DNA of 64,000 nucleotides from Icerya purchasi (Eukaryota; Arthropoda; Insecta; Hemiptera; Monophlebidae). How positions within the stretch are numbered: the first letter of the stretch is position 1; each line of letters opens with the position of its first letter. The DNA lies in the NCBI GenBank assembly GCA_039619475.1, contig CM077115.1, positions 482,124,400-482,188,399 on the forward strand, given 5' to 3'. A program made the position numbers and the translations under genes. Positions 36,345 through 46,960 of the stretch are shown here, piece by piece. The notes below the pieces were generated by a model. The model had not been told where the DNA came from. It did not search any database and was given only the letters and a program-made list of their open reading frames with translations.

Positions 36345-36490
36345 TTCATTAAGGAAATGCATCACGGTTTCGTTCCCGATAATTAACGATCTTTCCGACA
36401 ATATATAACCATGTCCGGGGAAAAAAATATTTTTTTCAAAACTTTCGGGTTTTCGCCGTCCCAAAGGCCTGAATATAAAGTTGTAAACTC
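36345..36490 (-). repeat. Dispersed repeat family C, copy 2
   Basis: Reverse complement of this block matches 20642-20787. On the minus strand the open frame contains FIFRPLGRRKPESFEKN, aligning with FIIRPSGGRKLEIFKKN of copy 1. The surrounding minus-strand frame (36590-36225, 121 codons) is open throughout but has no recognisable domain. Confidence 0.65.
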
Positions 36491-38587
36491 GGCTATATTT
36501 CCTATAAAGCGGTCCTCCGTCCATGTGTTTGAGATACGATTTAGTTTCCCGAACGTTTTTATTCGGGCTATTAATTACGTGAGCTTCCATTTTTTTTTAT
36601 TTTTTTTTTTTTTGCTGTTTTTGATCCAAGATGGGAGGGGAATAATTTTTTGATTTTATGAAAGCACTTCTACATTTCGTATTTCATTTTTAAAGGGTTT
36701 ATCTGGTAATGAATTATGAATTTTTTGAAAGTGATTTTTGAGGTCGTTTTAAATTCCATATTATGTATTCTTGATGGTTTTTTGAGTTTTTTTGCCGTCC
36801 AGGGTAATCGGTTAACTTGAAAAGTTAGAGATATGGTTTTAAAGAGAATTTTAATTGCAATTTATGCTTCATATTTCGAAATTAATAACTTAAACCATTC
36901 GTAAGTTATTGAATATTTTAATTGAATATTTTTGTCGTTTCTGAAACATCTTATTAGGAATCCGTACATTATATGTGTACGGAATCGTAAAAATATGCAT
37001 GTGCACAAACCGTTGAATGTATTAAACTAATTATAAGTTGCCGACCAGTGTCGGAATTTGAAATCCATAATCATTAGATTTTAAAATCCGAAACCAGTTG
37101 ATAATTTATAGTTAGTTTTAATGTATAGGAGCTCTTTAAATTATTCTTCACAAACCGCTTGCGCTTATGAGATTAAAGGTACAATGAACGTCGAACGCCT
37201 AAACGATTATTGTTCCATATTTTTGTCCTGAAGTATATTCTTCCAATCGGTTACCCGAAAATACTATTTTAAATTTATTTTTATCTATTAAAGCTATCCG
37301 GGTTAAAAGAAATCGCGATATCTTAGCGACTAAAATGAAAGAGGTTATATATCAACTCTTCACGCTATCCAATTTCCGTATAATCTTTTTACAGGTTACC
37401 GGGCAACGGATACATCTGGCTGCTAGAGCAACCATATCTAGTTCGACGCCGTTAAATGTTCAACTCCTTTTGAATTGGCATCAACTGCTGTTTATCAAAT
37501 CCGCCTTTCCGAAGAATGAAATAATTGCGGTCGAACTAAACAACATGGCTCATGTCTACGAAGTCTAACACTGACCCGCGGTGTCCACTACTGCCAGTCG
37601 TCTCGCGCGGTTGCGGTTGCGACACAAATCATTATCTCATGACTACGTCTTGGGAGAGAAGGTCTTCTTCCATCTTCCTGTTCACTTTGTGGACACGTAG
37701 CCTCTCTAATCGTTGAGTATCTGCTAAAGCGGTGCCGACGTTTTGCCGGAAAACCATACTCCACTGCGCTAACTGCGTCCGGATGGCCTTAAATTGTACA
37801 ACTTACTTAAATTGTCTACTGTATCCTTCGCTGGTTTCTGGCACGCAATAGCCCAGAGACATTCGGCATCTAGATTCCTATATAATGATTTAGTATAATT
37901 GTCTGTAATACATGGTTTTATAAAAGTTTTTAATAAAGTAATAACACAGAAAATGGACTTGAACATTTATAACTCAAGTATTTAAAAAAATATTCTTGCG
38001 CACATTTATCTATTTATTTTTACGTATTGAGTATGGTTGACATAAATTGTAATTTTACTAATATATAGTAATCTGCACCGCGTAAAATTTATCCGCTCGT
38101 CTATTCCGAATGGATTCTAAACGTCGCCTTATTATATATCTAGTGAAATTTAAAATATCGGTCATTCCCTATAATGCTGGTTTTTAAAAAAAAAATAATT
38201 TAGCATTCCTATCAAAATGGCTTTGGCCCTTATCGGGAAGATTTATTGACTGTACAGTTGTTAAAGAGAGATAGAGAAAACGAGCGGTCACGCATGTTAA
38301 ACACACGCTGATAACTCTACAATGTCTATTTGAACCATTTCATTTTTAAACGGGCATTCCGGGCACGTTAAAAACTCAAATGAAGTAGAGTATTATTTCG
38401 AAATGAATGCTGAAAAATTTAACCTTTATCTACTAGCTAACGTTGAAAATCTGTATACTAGACAACTTGTAATTACTCTACCTTTAAGGTAGACAGAAAA
38501 AACAAAAATAAATCCTCTAAATTTAAAAGTTACCTTTTTGACTTTAGTTAATAAGGAATAACAAAAGGAAAAGTAGGCAGTTACTGT
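36491..38587. other. No gene recognised; GC-richer block at 37.4-37.9 kb
   Basis: The block at about 37390-37870 is richer in G and C and gives protein-like stretches on the minus strand (for instance QLAQWSMVFRQNVGTALADT at about 37780-37720), broken by stops. On the plus strand a frame at 37335-37568 also stays open. This looks like an eroded coding sequence, perhaps from a transposon, but I cannot name it. The rest is AT-rich with nothing specific. Confidence 0.4.
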
Positions 38588-39110
38588 TTGTATTTATTTT
38601 TTAAATACCGCCATTATACAGAAACTGATAAATGCCAAAAAAAATCAAAAGTTATGCGTAGAGTAGATTTAGAAGATTGGTTCCTAGAATCGTGCTGCAT
38701 AATGTGGAACGCCTACATGGTACAGGAGTATGCTGTCGCGACAACAATCAATGAGCTCAGCTACCTGGGGATAACATTTGATAAAACGTTAAAGTGGGGA
38801 CAGCGCAATAACGTCGCTAGAAAAATCAGACAAACTATTTCGTTTTTATATACATACAATTAAAACAAGTTATTAGAAATCGAGGAGACTGTATTTTGAT
38901 GAAGCGTTAATAACGTCTCGGATCAGGTATAATGAAATTTTGGGGGAAGGAAAGCCAAAAAAGAAATCAGAGTTTAAGAAAATTAGTAAGCTGCAGAAAA
39001 GGTGTTTAAAAATAGTTCTCCTGAACTGAAAAAGAGCGAATTTGATAACCAATACGGTGCAATAGCAATAACGAAATGCCTCCAAAAAGGTTTTTCTTTT
39101 TTTATTGCAA
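38588..39110 (+). pseudogene. LINE reverse transcriptase C-terminal remnant
   Basis: The open segment at 38588-38863 contains LSYLGITFDKTLKWGQRNNV, which matches the thumb block 'YLGI.FD..L.W..H' of non-LTR reverse transcriptases. After a frame change come RLYFDEALITSRIRYNEILG (about 38890-38945) and KLQKRCLKIVLLN (about 38990-39028), matching the following 'Y.AL..SRL.YGI..WG' and 'L...QKR..R.I' blocks. Catalytic motifs are not present. Confidence 0.7.
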
Positions 39111-39283
39111 TAAACTGGTGAGGTTTAGAACGGAAGAAAGGGAAAGGATTTTTAGATTATGACGAATAATGTTTTTTAAGACCTAGAAGGATTGACAATA
39201 ACATTGACCAATGTGGAGGAGGAAATAAAATTACTCGATAATATTATCTTCTTTCGGTACCGTGACCGTTCTCGACCTTAGGC

Positions 39284-39786
39284 TCATCTGATGGCAAGCT
39301 TGATTAATTCTTTGTAGGCACCCCTATCCTTTGCTGTGTGGAACAGTTCTTCAACACTGCAACCTGTCCATGTCTGTAGGTTTTTGAACCAAGATAATCT
39401 TGTTCGTCCAACTCTTCTTTTTCCTTCCACCTTTCCCATCAATATATTCTGCAGTAATGTGTAGTTTGGCCCACGCATGACCGAAGTATTCTATTTTTCT
39501 TCTTTTGACAGTGTCGATCAGCTACTTTTCTTTTCTCATCGTCTGTAGTACCTCAGCGTTTGTCTTCTTTTTTGTCCACGGGATCCTGAGTAGGCGCGTC
39601 TATAACACCAAAACGCGAAGGCTTCTAATCTGTGAAGCGTTCTGGACGTCAATATCCACGTTTCGACGCCGTACAGTAATACCGACCAGACATATTCAGA
39701 GTTCTGAATCTTAAATCAAGGTCCAAGTCATGAGGCTGTGTCTTCTTCATTTTCATGAAGGCAGAACGCGCTTGCTCAATGCGATT
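39284..39786 (-). pseudogene. RTE-like LINE C-terminus
   Basis: On the minus strand the blocks read NRIEQARSAFMKMKKTQPHD, then (shifted frame) WSVLLYGVETWILTSRTLHR LEAF-type sequence, then a break, then the open segment 39478-39284 starting MRGPNYTLLQNILMGKVEGK with RTRLSWFKNLQTWTG and SVEELFHTAK. This order matches the C-terminal third of RTE/BovB-type endonuclease-reverse transcriptases. At least one frameshift and one stop (near 39510) disrupt it. It ends with a stop at 39284, probably the natural end of the protein. Confidence 0.85.
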
Positions 39787-40449
39787 ATACCAAAGGGAAT
39801 TAAAGATGAAGGAAATTTGCACGTATGGAAGAGAATAAGATGAAAATATAGTTGCATGGTGCAAAAAATAAGGAAGGGCCGGAGGAGAGAAAGCGGTAGG
39901 GGTCAGAACTATCATGTGATACTTATGTTTCTCATCATTTCGGTTCCTGAATTCAACGTAGTACTTAGCTTATGTATAAATGTGGTTGAGATGTCTAGAT
40001 TAAGAAATAAGGTGTATTACATTTAAAGTAGAATTTAAGCTCAGATTATGGTGTATGCGTAAGGTGAACATATAATATAATAAATGGCTAAGATATTATA
40101 ATTTATGAGTAAACGATATAATTATACTGGGAATGTGGACACGGGCCAAAGCCTCGTGGGACTCACGAATTATTTTAAACAAAAAAGGGGAAAAATGGGG
40201 TCTTAAGGGGAAGGTAAACTTCGGATACTTTTATAACTTTAACAATTTTTTTTTTAATTGTTTTATTTTTTTTTTTTTTTTAACCACCAAACTATGTTCG
40301 TCCGATGGTATCTGGAGCGAGATGTAACGAAATCCGTGATTTCTTCGAGGGTTCACTCAAGACTTTTACAATAGTAGCGTAAATGCGAGAAGACTGCATT
40401 ATGCGCTAAAAATTATTTCCGCGGTTCGTAAAAACCGTTTGTGAACAAA
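39787..40449. other. No gene recognised
   Basis: AT-rich DNA with a T-run at about 40262-40281. Nothing specific is seen. Confidence 0.35.
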
Positions 40450-40656
40450 TAGGAAAAAACGTTCTAATTTTATATAATGAAATTTAAATGTTAGAATAGG
40501 ATTTTTGTGATTATGTTATTTTTTTTTATATCGATGCCGGCAAGAATGACGTAAAATTTGATTATTTTATACAAAGTATAGAAGAGAAAGACACAAAAAT
40601 GTAAGCAAGAAGAGTCAGGGGGCGGAGCACCTTGCGAGGCCAAAGTGGTCGAGTTT

Positions 40657-40705
<49 letters not shown>
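40450..40705 (+). repeat. Dispersed repeat family A, copy 2, with (TA)n tail
   Basis: The body contains GGATTTTTGTGATTATGTTA, TACAAAGTATAGAAGAGAAA, GGGGGCGGAGCACCTTGCGA and GGCCAAAGTGGTCGAGTTTT, and ends in a (TA)n tract at 40664-40705. It is directly followed by copy 3 in the same orientation. The 5' part is shorter than in copy 3. Confidence 0.8.
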
Positions 40706-40706
<1 letters not shown>

Positions 40707-40966
40707 TAATTACAACGTAATTGTTAGGTTACACCCCATTAGAAAAAATGTCCCAATTTTATGTAACGGAAAATGTTCCAAATTTATGTAACGTTTGTTA
40801 TATTTTATAGGATTTTTGTCATTATGTTATTATTTTCATACGGACCGATTTAGAATTATGTTTTTAATTTTGATCATTTTGCACAAAGTATAGCAGAGAA
40901 ATAGGCAGAATTGTAATCAAGAGAGGTCAAGGGGCACAGCCTTTTGCGAGGTCAAAGTGACCGAGT

Positions 40967-41026
<60 letters not shown>
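40706..41026 (+). repeat. Dispersed repeat family A, copy 3, with (TA)n tail
   Basis: This copy begins CTAATTACAACGTAATTG, runs through ACACCCCATTAGAAAAAATG, ATGTAACGTTTGTTATATTT and ACGGACCGATTTAGAATTA, and ends GACCGAGTTTTTATTTATT plus (TA)n at 40979-41026. Copy 1 at 4840-5097 (inverted) matches this copy along its whole body. The repeated (TA)n end suggests insertion at, or generation of, TA repeats. Confidence 0.8.
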
Positions 41027-41029
<3 letters not shown>

Positions 41030-43192
41030 TCAGCATAAGTCACACATAGGCAAAATGTTTCCCTGCGCAACTCACGAAATAGTCAGTCATAAACAGTCGC
41101 GCCGCGATTATCCCGGCTGTAGCTTCCGTCTAGTGTAATAAAATAATAAAACCCGCTCTATCTAATGCACGTGTAGACTAGTAGCACTGAGAGATCTGAG
41201 ATTGTATTTCTAGACGATAAAAACAATTCTCAATTAAATTATGTACTTTTTAATATCGAAAGTGTAATGACTGAGAATAATGATAGTTGGCAATGTTTAT
41301 TACTTTTTACATTAGACGAATACTTTTGTGGAAGATATTGAAATATTTCGTATAGTAGCGCTTAATATCACCGTTAGTTTTTCACCTGAAGGTGATAAAT
41401 ATTCACGAAAAAACAATGACACGTTTGTTAATGATTGCTGGTACGTAATGATGATAATAGTTTTGCTAAGGAATACCGATGATGTATTCCGAAATTCTTA
41501 ATGCCTTTACCGTAAATATTGCTTACACGTGTTATTTCTCATTAGGTTTTTGAAACGATAATAATTTTGAAATAGGATTTACTTCTGCTTGTCGGATTGT
41601 TGTTCGGGTTCATTCGAGCGACCTAAAACCGAAATAAACTGAAAAGCGCCGTCTATACTTTTATCGCAACGGCCCTGAGAACTTGTTTCAGGTTGTTTAT
41701 TAATTGTTGTTCTTTTTTTTTCCCCTTCTTTTTAATCGAGGTTTATCATCTACCACGGGCATTAACCCGAGGCACAAGCGGTGATAATTTCCAATTATTT
41801 CAAAATGCGACAGCTGAATTCAAACACCATTCGTGCTAATCCACTAGGCTACCATAATATTATTCGTAATTGCCCTTTGAGAAATCAAATTTGAAGTATT
41901 ATCAGAACACACATTTAAGCGAACTCGACAAAAGTAAAAATAATAAAAAAAAAAAACAACAAAAAACATTGCGGGACCCTCATCTATTGCTGTAATCGTC
42001 TTACATGAAAAACTTGAGGGGTGCGATTTAACGTAAAAACATACACTTGCAGCAGAATCCGTCATGCTATCCTCGCAGTTTTATCTGCTGACTGTAACAA
42101 GATTCCCATGAACCGGTTTAACGGTTATTTTCGCTTTATTTTGCGCACACCACCTCGTCTTTACAAGTTCCTTAACTGCAACACTGCGGACTTATTTCAT
42201 ATGATAAGGTCCCCCCTCATATCGTATTTAGCAGTTTGATTGATGTTTTTTTTTTTTTTTTTTATCCACTTAATCGATGAAGAAGAATAAAGTTACGGAA
42301 CCCAAATCGATTTGAAAAATTGACGGATTTCAGAAGCACAATACCCACGTCGGTCGCTTCTTGTCCACTGCGCTCGTCAAAGCAGCCTGATGATGATGTA
42401 CGAAAGAAGATCGCGGGGACAGTTTTTCAGTATGACGCGAAGATGTGGTCTACCATGCATTTCGCGGCAAATTCGTCGCCGACATTTAATAACAGTACGA
42501 CGTATGTCGTAAGTTACTCATTAACCATCGCTCTGCATGCGGTATTATTGTAATAAAAACACATTTTAGGAGGAGGATATAGGCAATTATTCTTAAACAA
42601 AGCAAAGGTTATAATTAGAGAACTGGTTTTTTCTATTTAGTACCTCATTCTACGCCTCAAGTATAGTTAGTAATTTAATAGAAACGTAAGTTAACCCGAC
42701 ACGGCCGGCAGCTCTGAAAACCTACAAACCTGTCGGAGAAAATTTTCCGTAAAAATTTAAATTGGATTAACTTTTCTTCCTTTTACGCCGAAATGAAAAT
42801 TTTGCTTTTATTAATTTCTCGAGCTTTTTTAAATTTTCGGCAGATTTTTTAAATTATTCCTGATAATAAAAAATAGTATGCCATTCTGAAGAACGTAAAT
42901 AAAAAAATAAAAATTGAATATGCTCTGCCTTCGGAAGCGTGGATTCTTCATCGATATTATTCATTAATAAAATTATATAGATCGGAAAAATACCGAGTAT
43001 CCATTAAAAATAATAATAATAATAATAATAAAACCTAGATAGAAAAATACGAAACGATTCCATACTTTTTTAAGGAATATCGTTTTCCTTGAGTAGTAAT
43101 TGGCTAAAATTTTAAATTTCCCGTAAAAATACGAAAGTCGAAGGAACGATACAATCGTTATGCAGAAGATATTCACATTTTTTTTTTTTTAA

Positions 43193-43232
<40 letters not shown>

Positions 43233-43934
43233 TCTGTGCACAGTATCTAGCCGTTATCGTAAAGCGAATTTTTTCCCCTCCTTCTGCGCTATACCATCTT
43301 TTAAAAAATTTCTGATTCATTAATATAATTTTTCCCATATTTCAATTCCTTACAAAACTATTACAAATATCAAAATATCACTTTTTCCCTACTTCAATTC
43401 TTTACAAATTTACTATTTGTATCATGCGCTTAATCGAGCACACGAATATTCGCTGTAAATTTGGGACGATGATTCTGCACATTTCTTAACCTGTTCGTTA
43501 TGTACATTTCCGTTTTTGCTCTATCGTAATGTTTTCGAGGCAGCTTTGAAATTCCGATTTCTTTCGATATTGCGTTTTGAAGAACTTGACCTGTTACGAA
43601 TCTGTAATATTTGGGAATATTTGGGAATATTTGGTTATTCAATTTTAACTTTGACCGCGTGTAATTTTCCGGTTTAAATGATTGTTGAGAAATTTTTCAA
43701 GTTTTATCGCTTTTACTTGCTACTTCCGATTTCCCCGTTGCCAATGTTGAACGTTTGTTTTTCTTGTAATTCCTTTACAACCGCTTAAGATACAAACGAT
43801 TATGCTTTTTCCACTTTTAAGTACATCGTTCGTCATTGAGCACAAGATACATCATTCTGATGGCGCAGTGAAACACTTCCAAGATTCAAAAACATGTCGA
43901 TAAATTACACGTTATCCGGCCAGGAAAAGGTGTG
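41027..43934. other. No gene recognised
   Basis: AT-rich DNA with a T-run near 42246-42264, an (AAT)n stretch near 43011-43030 and a (TA)n tract at about 43196-43232. The frames at 42021-42239 and 42320-42553 (plus) lie in somewhat GC-richer sequence but have no motif or clear splice sites. Near 43600-43635 the word TATTTGGGAA is repeated three times in tandem. Confidence 0.4.
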
Positions 43935-44258
43935 CAAATTTGAAATGTAATTTTTATCTTGCCGATTTCCTGATCACACTGGAATTGTACAAAAAGAAGA
44001 ATGGAATTTTTTCGTTATTATTAATAATATTTGACCGCCGCAGCGTACTTGTTATATGAATAAAGCAAAACTTCGTAATTTTATTATCGAGGTGAAGTAC
44101 ATTAAAAAGTGCATATTCATTTTTCGCTTTAAATGATTTTTTCTTATTAGAAATATCGTTTTTGGCTATTTTTCCTTGTTTTTCTCGGTTTGAAAAATTC
44201 CCGGCGCATTTTTCTGATTTCCTCGGTTTTGGCCAAATCCGGCCTACAGTGGTGGTGA
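43935..44258 (-). repeat. Dispersed repeat family D, copy 1
   Basis: Reverse complement matches 46150-46494 and, in part, 51973-52225. Shared blocks are AAAAACGATATTT, AATAAGAAAAAATCATTT, GCGAAAAATGAAT and the GC-rich core GCTGCGGCGGTC (plus-strand 44033-44044 as GACCGCCGCAGC). The minus-strand open frame at 43954-44280 (108 codons) falls within it and is not thought to be a gene. Confidence 0.75.
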
Positions 44259-44832
44259 TTTCATAAAATTTTCTTATCATAGTTTAATTCCATATCAGTT
44301 CATTGAAACGAACAGAGAAATAAGTTGTAACAGATTAAATCTTAAAAGACTGAGTGCACGAGCACGTTCTTCAGTTATATAACGGCGGTGATGAAACGTG
44401 GCCTCCTACGAGGTGGCGGAGCGGGGGAGGGGGCTTTAGACGAATTGTGTTTGCGGCCACAGTTTATGCGCCTAACCAATATAGAGGATTGTAACATAAT
44501 AAAGATATACATATATGTGCGTGTCTAATTTTTGCGTTCGGTTAGTTGTTTCTGCACTAATACTGCGAATGTCTCTCGACACCAGAGGAGGAGGTCCATT
44601 TTTCTTTTGAACATTGGCACGACGTTATTTTTAAACTACGAAATGCAATTATACATATGTACACGCTAGCCGACGTAGCCGAGCCGGCGACTCCATTGTT
44701 CTTCGCGGAACCGGGAAAATCTAGAAAGTGTGTAGAAGAGGTAAAAATAAAGGAAAATTATGGAAAATGAAGAAAACAACAAAAAAAAAACTGGTTCTCG
44801 CGGTTGTGAAAATGATAACCTTGAATTCTATG
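44259..44832. other. No gene recognised
   Basis: AT-rich with GC-richer patches (about 44400-44460 and 44670-44725, the latter with GCCGACGTAGCCGAGCCGGC). Nothing specific is assigned. Confidence 0.35.
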
Positions 44833-44963
44833 TTTAATAACTTTATATACTACTTACCGCAGGTTGTACTGTCCGCGGTTAATTGTTGCCGCCAGTTTTG
44901 AGCATCGATATTAAGTCAAGTTCGCGCGCACACACGCACACGCGCCAACCCTTTTTGAGTATG
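44833..44963 (+). promoter_or_regulatory. Candidate promoter and start codon at a splice donor
   Basis: A TTTATATAC word near 44840 is followed by a GC-rich stretch with GTCCGCGG and TGTTGCCGCCAG, and at 44961 an ATG directly abuts GTAAGC, a good splice donor. An A stands at -3 of the ATG. If used, the exon would end in phase 0 exactly after the start codon, which is compatible with the phase-0 exon at 54074-54220 on the same strand. A promoter and an ATG-ending first exon are inference from these short signals only. Confidence 0.3.
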
Positions 44964-46149
44964 GTAAGCGGGCGAGCACCGTGTAAATATACTTTCGAAA
45001 GAAGCGACGATAATTAATTAGTACGTGTTTTGCCGAATGGGCATAAAATGGGCCTCCTCTTCGTCGGAAACGCGCCATTGTTTTTCACCGTTGTACAGGT
45101 ACGCTCTGTGGCCGAAAAAAGCACAGACAAAAAACACGAAAACGGGAAAAAAAGATAAAAAACACCTTCCACGTGCGTATCTAAATTGTTACAGGTTAAC
45201 TTATTTCTCTTTTCCGACTTATCTCTTTCTCCGCATATCCATTTAATTTATCGCCGGTTCCTTCACTGTTTATACTTTCTTCCTTTCGGTCTTTCTTTCT
45301 CTTCGTTCTTTATCTTCTCCTCGCTATTCTTCCTGGTGGCCATTTTGTTTCCCACCGTCAGTTGCCGGTTGTTGTGTATGCATTTTCTTATCTCCTTGTG
45401 TGTGTGTGTGTTCGTTTATTACCGGTTTATTTGTTTTCGCCGTTACCACCGTTTTTCTATGAATTATATGCTCACCGCGGACCACTGATGTGTTACACAT
45501 ATTTTGTTGCACTACACGCAGTAGTTTTTATTTGTTAACTTTCATTTTTTTTCTTTTTTCTTTTTTCTTTTTTCTTTTTTCTTTTTTCTTTTTCTTTTTT
45601 GGGAAGTGCATTAAACGATAGAGGGTAGATAAGAAACTACGGTATTGTGCGAACCGTTCATTTAGGCGACTTATCTATCGAATAAGTTTAAATAAAACGG
45701 TTTCTGGCGGGCTCTCCGAGCGAATAATAAATGTTGATTATACGCGTTGAATTAAAATTTTGCACGTTTTTGCATTTTGAATTCTCTTCTTATTTTTGAT
45801 ATACGTTTTTTTTTTTTATTTTTGAAGGTTGTCCCGCTTTATAATCGATAAATCCGCAACCACGGACTATATCGGAATTTCCTTCAATAATCTCCTTTGC
45901 TGAGAAACTGTTGCAAAATTCTAAAAATCGCGAATACTGACGACGGGTGGGATTTTTCCGGGAACCTAATGTGTTTCGTTACGTACATACACGCGCCTTA
46001 ATATGTAATGTTCCGGATATATCGTTAGGGCATAGGGACGTATTCCGAATTCTTTGAAGAGTCTGCCGCTTTTAGCAAAATAACGTTTATTTGTTATCGT
46101 AATCAGAATAAATTTAGGATCAAGAAGCGTTTACATTTCTACTTTTCAC
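44964..46149. other. No gene recognised
   Basis: Moderately GC-richer than the flanks up to about 45500, with pyrimidine-rich stretches. Open frames at 45025-45246 and 45186-45488 are pyrimidine-tract products. A CTTTTTT microsatellite is listed separately. Confidence 0.35.
45546..45600. repeat. (CTTTTTT)n minisatellite
   Basis: Seven or so consecutive CTTTTTT units. Confidence 0.85.
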
Positions 46150-46494
46150 TACAATTCTACCAGGATAGGGAATAAGCCGGGAATTCTGAGGAAAAAGTAA
46201 AAACAACCAAAAACGATATTTTTAATAAGAAAAAATCATTTGTGAAGCGAAAAATGAATGCATTTTTAATGTACATCACATTCAAGAATAAATTACAAAG
46301 TCCTGTTTTATTGGTATAAAATATGTTGCGGCGGTTAAATATTACCAATGGTAACAAAAAAATTTCACTATTTTTATTTTTATTTTTATTTTTGTACAGT
46401 TCTAGTAATCAAGAAATTTCGGGAGGATTTGGACAAGAAAAACCGGAAATTCTCCGGGAATTTAAAAATTAGATTTGAGCGGCCACTACCGTGT
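46150..46494 (+). repeat. Dispersed repeat family D, copy 2
   Basis: Matches copy 1 in inverted orientation along about 300 bp, including AAAAACGATATTTTTAATAA, AAAAATGAATGCATTTTTAA and the core GTTGCGGCGGTT (46325-46336). The right end reads GCGGCCACTACC (46479-46490), and its complement resembles the left end of copy 3 (GGTGGCCAC...CCGGGAAAACCGG), so the family seems to have inverted ends. This is compatible with a non-autonomous DNA transposon. Confidence 0.75.
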
Positions 46495-46753
46495 CTACAT
46501 TAATCCCCGGTATACATTCTTTTAGAAATTTTTCACTTCTAATCTGCGTGAAACAATTATTTGGAACCTGGCCACGACGTTGTTGCTTTAGATTCATTTG
46601 TAACCTCCGTTTAATCCTTTCCTGAAATAATCTTCTGACAATGTATTCTATTACAAAACCCAGCTTGGCCGAAGAATCGTTTTCTTTCTTTTTAGTTTTT
46701 TAAACAAACATATACATATATCCGGTCTATTATGCAATTTCGCGATTTCCCTT

Positions 46754-46762
<9 letters not shown>

Positions 46763-46790
<28 letters not shown>
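46763..46790. repeat. (TA)n microsatellite
   Basis: About 14 TA units directly before the SINE-like remnant. Confidence 0.9.
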
Positions 46791-46793
<3 letters not shown>

Positions 46794-46799
46794 GACATA

Positions 46800-46960
46800 A
46801 ACATATAATCTTGGGTTCGACCCCGAGCGACGACAAAATTAAAACGAGAAATTAAAATTAAATAACCGCTAATAGAGATCATATGGTAGGCAATGGTAAA
46901 CCACTAAATATATGTACCATCATAGGCGCGCGTTGATTAAAAATGTATAGTATAGGCAGA
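46800..46960 (+). mobile_element. SINE-like remnant with a pol III B box
   Basis: TTGGGTTCGACCCCGAGCG (46811-46829) is a good tRNA T-arm/B-box sequence. It is followed by GGTAGGCAATGGTAAACCAC (about 46885-46904), a motif I recall from insect tRNA-derived SINEs. No A box is present upstream, where the (TA)n tract lies, so the 5' part is missing. It differs from the SINE at 3.2 and 53.7 kb. Confidence 0.5.

Noticed and set aside
46811..46829. tRNA gene
   Set aside because: Only the T-arm-like part is present; D-arm, anticodon arm and acceptor stem are missing.
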